Positions 63,954 to 64,000 of a stretch of 64,000 nt of DNA are shown here, piece after piece. This stretch comes from Hahella chejuensis KCTC 2396 (GTDB lineage Bacteria; Pseudomonadota; Gammaproteobacteria; Pseudomonadales; Oleiphilaceae). How positions within the stretch are numbered: the first letter of the stretch is position 1; each line of letters begins with the position of its first letter. The notes beneath the pieces are model-generated. The model was not told where the DNA came from, did not search any database, and was given only the letters and a program-made list of their open reading frames with translations. The position numbers were made by a program, and so were the translations under genes. The stretch spans positions 7,119,001 to 7,183,000 of the forward strand of contig NC_007645.1 in NCBI RefSeq assembly GCF_000012985.1. Direction: 5' to 3'.

Positions 63954-64000
63954 TTACGTCTGCTTCCTGATGATGCGCCAACCCAAGCCTTACAGTGGTT

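Noticed and set aside
63954-64000. Upstream type VI gene at the window edge
   Set aside because: Only about 47 bases remain and more than one frame is open, so no partial gene can be supported.

Overview
The window looks like a chromosome segment of a marine gammaproteobacterium, most probably Hahella or a close relative. This rests on family-level resemblance only: a DRB0094-type RNA ligase, a YopT-like C58 protease, an alpha-2-macroglobulin/PBP1C pair, a DUF2169/TIGR02270 type VI secretion accessory block and a CRP-like protein fused to a rhodanese domain. No database search was possible. The left part (to about 26 kb) and the right end (from about 57.9 kb) read as GC-richer core-like DNA. 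The middle (about 28-57.8 kb) is AT-richer, full of gene remnants and IS scars, and carries defence genes, so it reads as an acquired island.

Region 1 (1-26.3 kb): a small DUF551-like gene, a frameshifted helix-turn-helix gene, a SEC-C protein and an ABC exporter. Next comes a tRNA-Phe(GAA)-like gene with non-canonical T-loop, position 37 and discriminator bases, lying 15 bases upstream of a 784-residue protein of unknown function and facing a convergent RNA ligase. Then follow pepQ, a membrane methyltransferase, an HD/HAD hydrolase pair with a divergent LysR regulator, two CPBP-family membrane proteins, a dual cyclic-nucleotide-binding/rhodanese protein, a small lipoprotein, a very large alpha-2-macroglobulin with an LprI-like N-terminus, and pbpC. 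Two inverted copies of a roughly 152-bp multi-hairpin element lie about 7 kb apart.

Region 2 (26.3-29.3 kb): a YopT-like cysteine protease, two small unknown genes, three copies of a palindromic motif and a doubly truncated ISAs1-type transposase.

Region 3 (29.3-40.6 kb): two leftward defence-like modules. One is HTH protein + Eco57I-like adenine methyltransferase + small PD-(D/E)XK nuclease, which resembles a restriction-modification unit. The other is a 1654-residue fusion of NERD domain, pseudokinase, kinase-like domain and SF1 helicase, translationally coupled to a 484-residue winged-helix protein. This second module resembles Mokosh-type defence systems but is not a clear member.

Region 4 (40.6-57.9 kb): a complete phosphorothioate modification operon dndBCDE (rightward) faces the restriction operon dptFGH (leftward). 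DndB is a regulator, DndC/D/E insert sulphur into the DNA backbone, and DptFGH attack DNA lacking the mark. No dndA is present, so a host cysteine desulphurase must supply sulphur. The module is bracketed by imperfect direct repeats of about 100 bp containing a conserved hairpin, and by IS5-type debris. A small XRE regulator and tiny genes, one broken at an A7 run, sit at the right edge.

Region 5 (57.9-64 kb): a leftward type VI secretion cargo operon: DUF2169 adaptor, TIGR02270 HEAT-like protein, Imm49-like protein, a ketoacyl-synthase-like protein lacking its catalytic residues, an AHH nuclease toxin and its Imm11-type immunity protein. The operon continues beyond the right edge.
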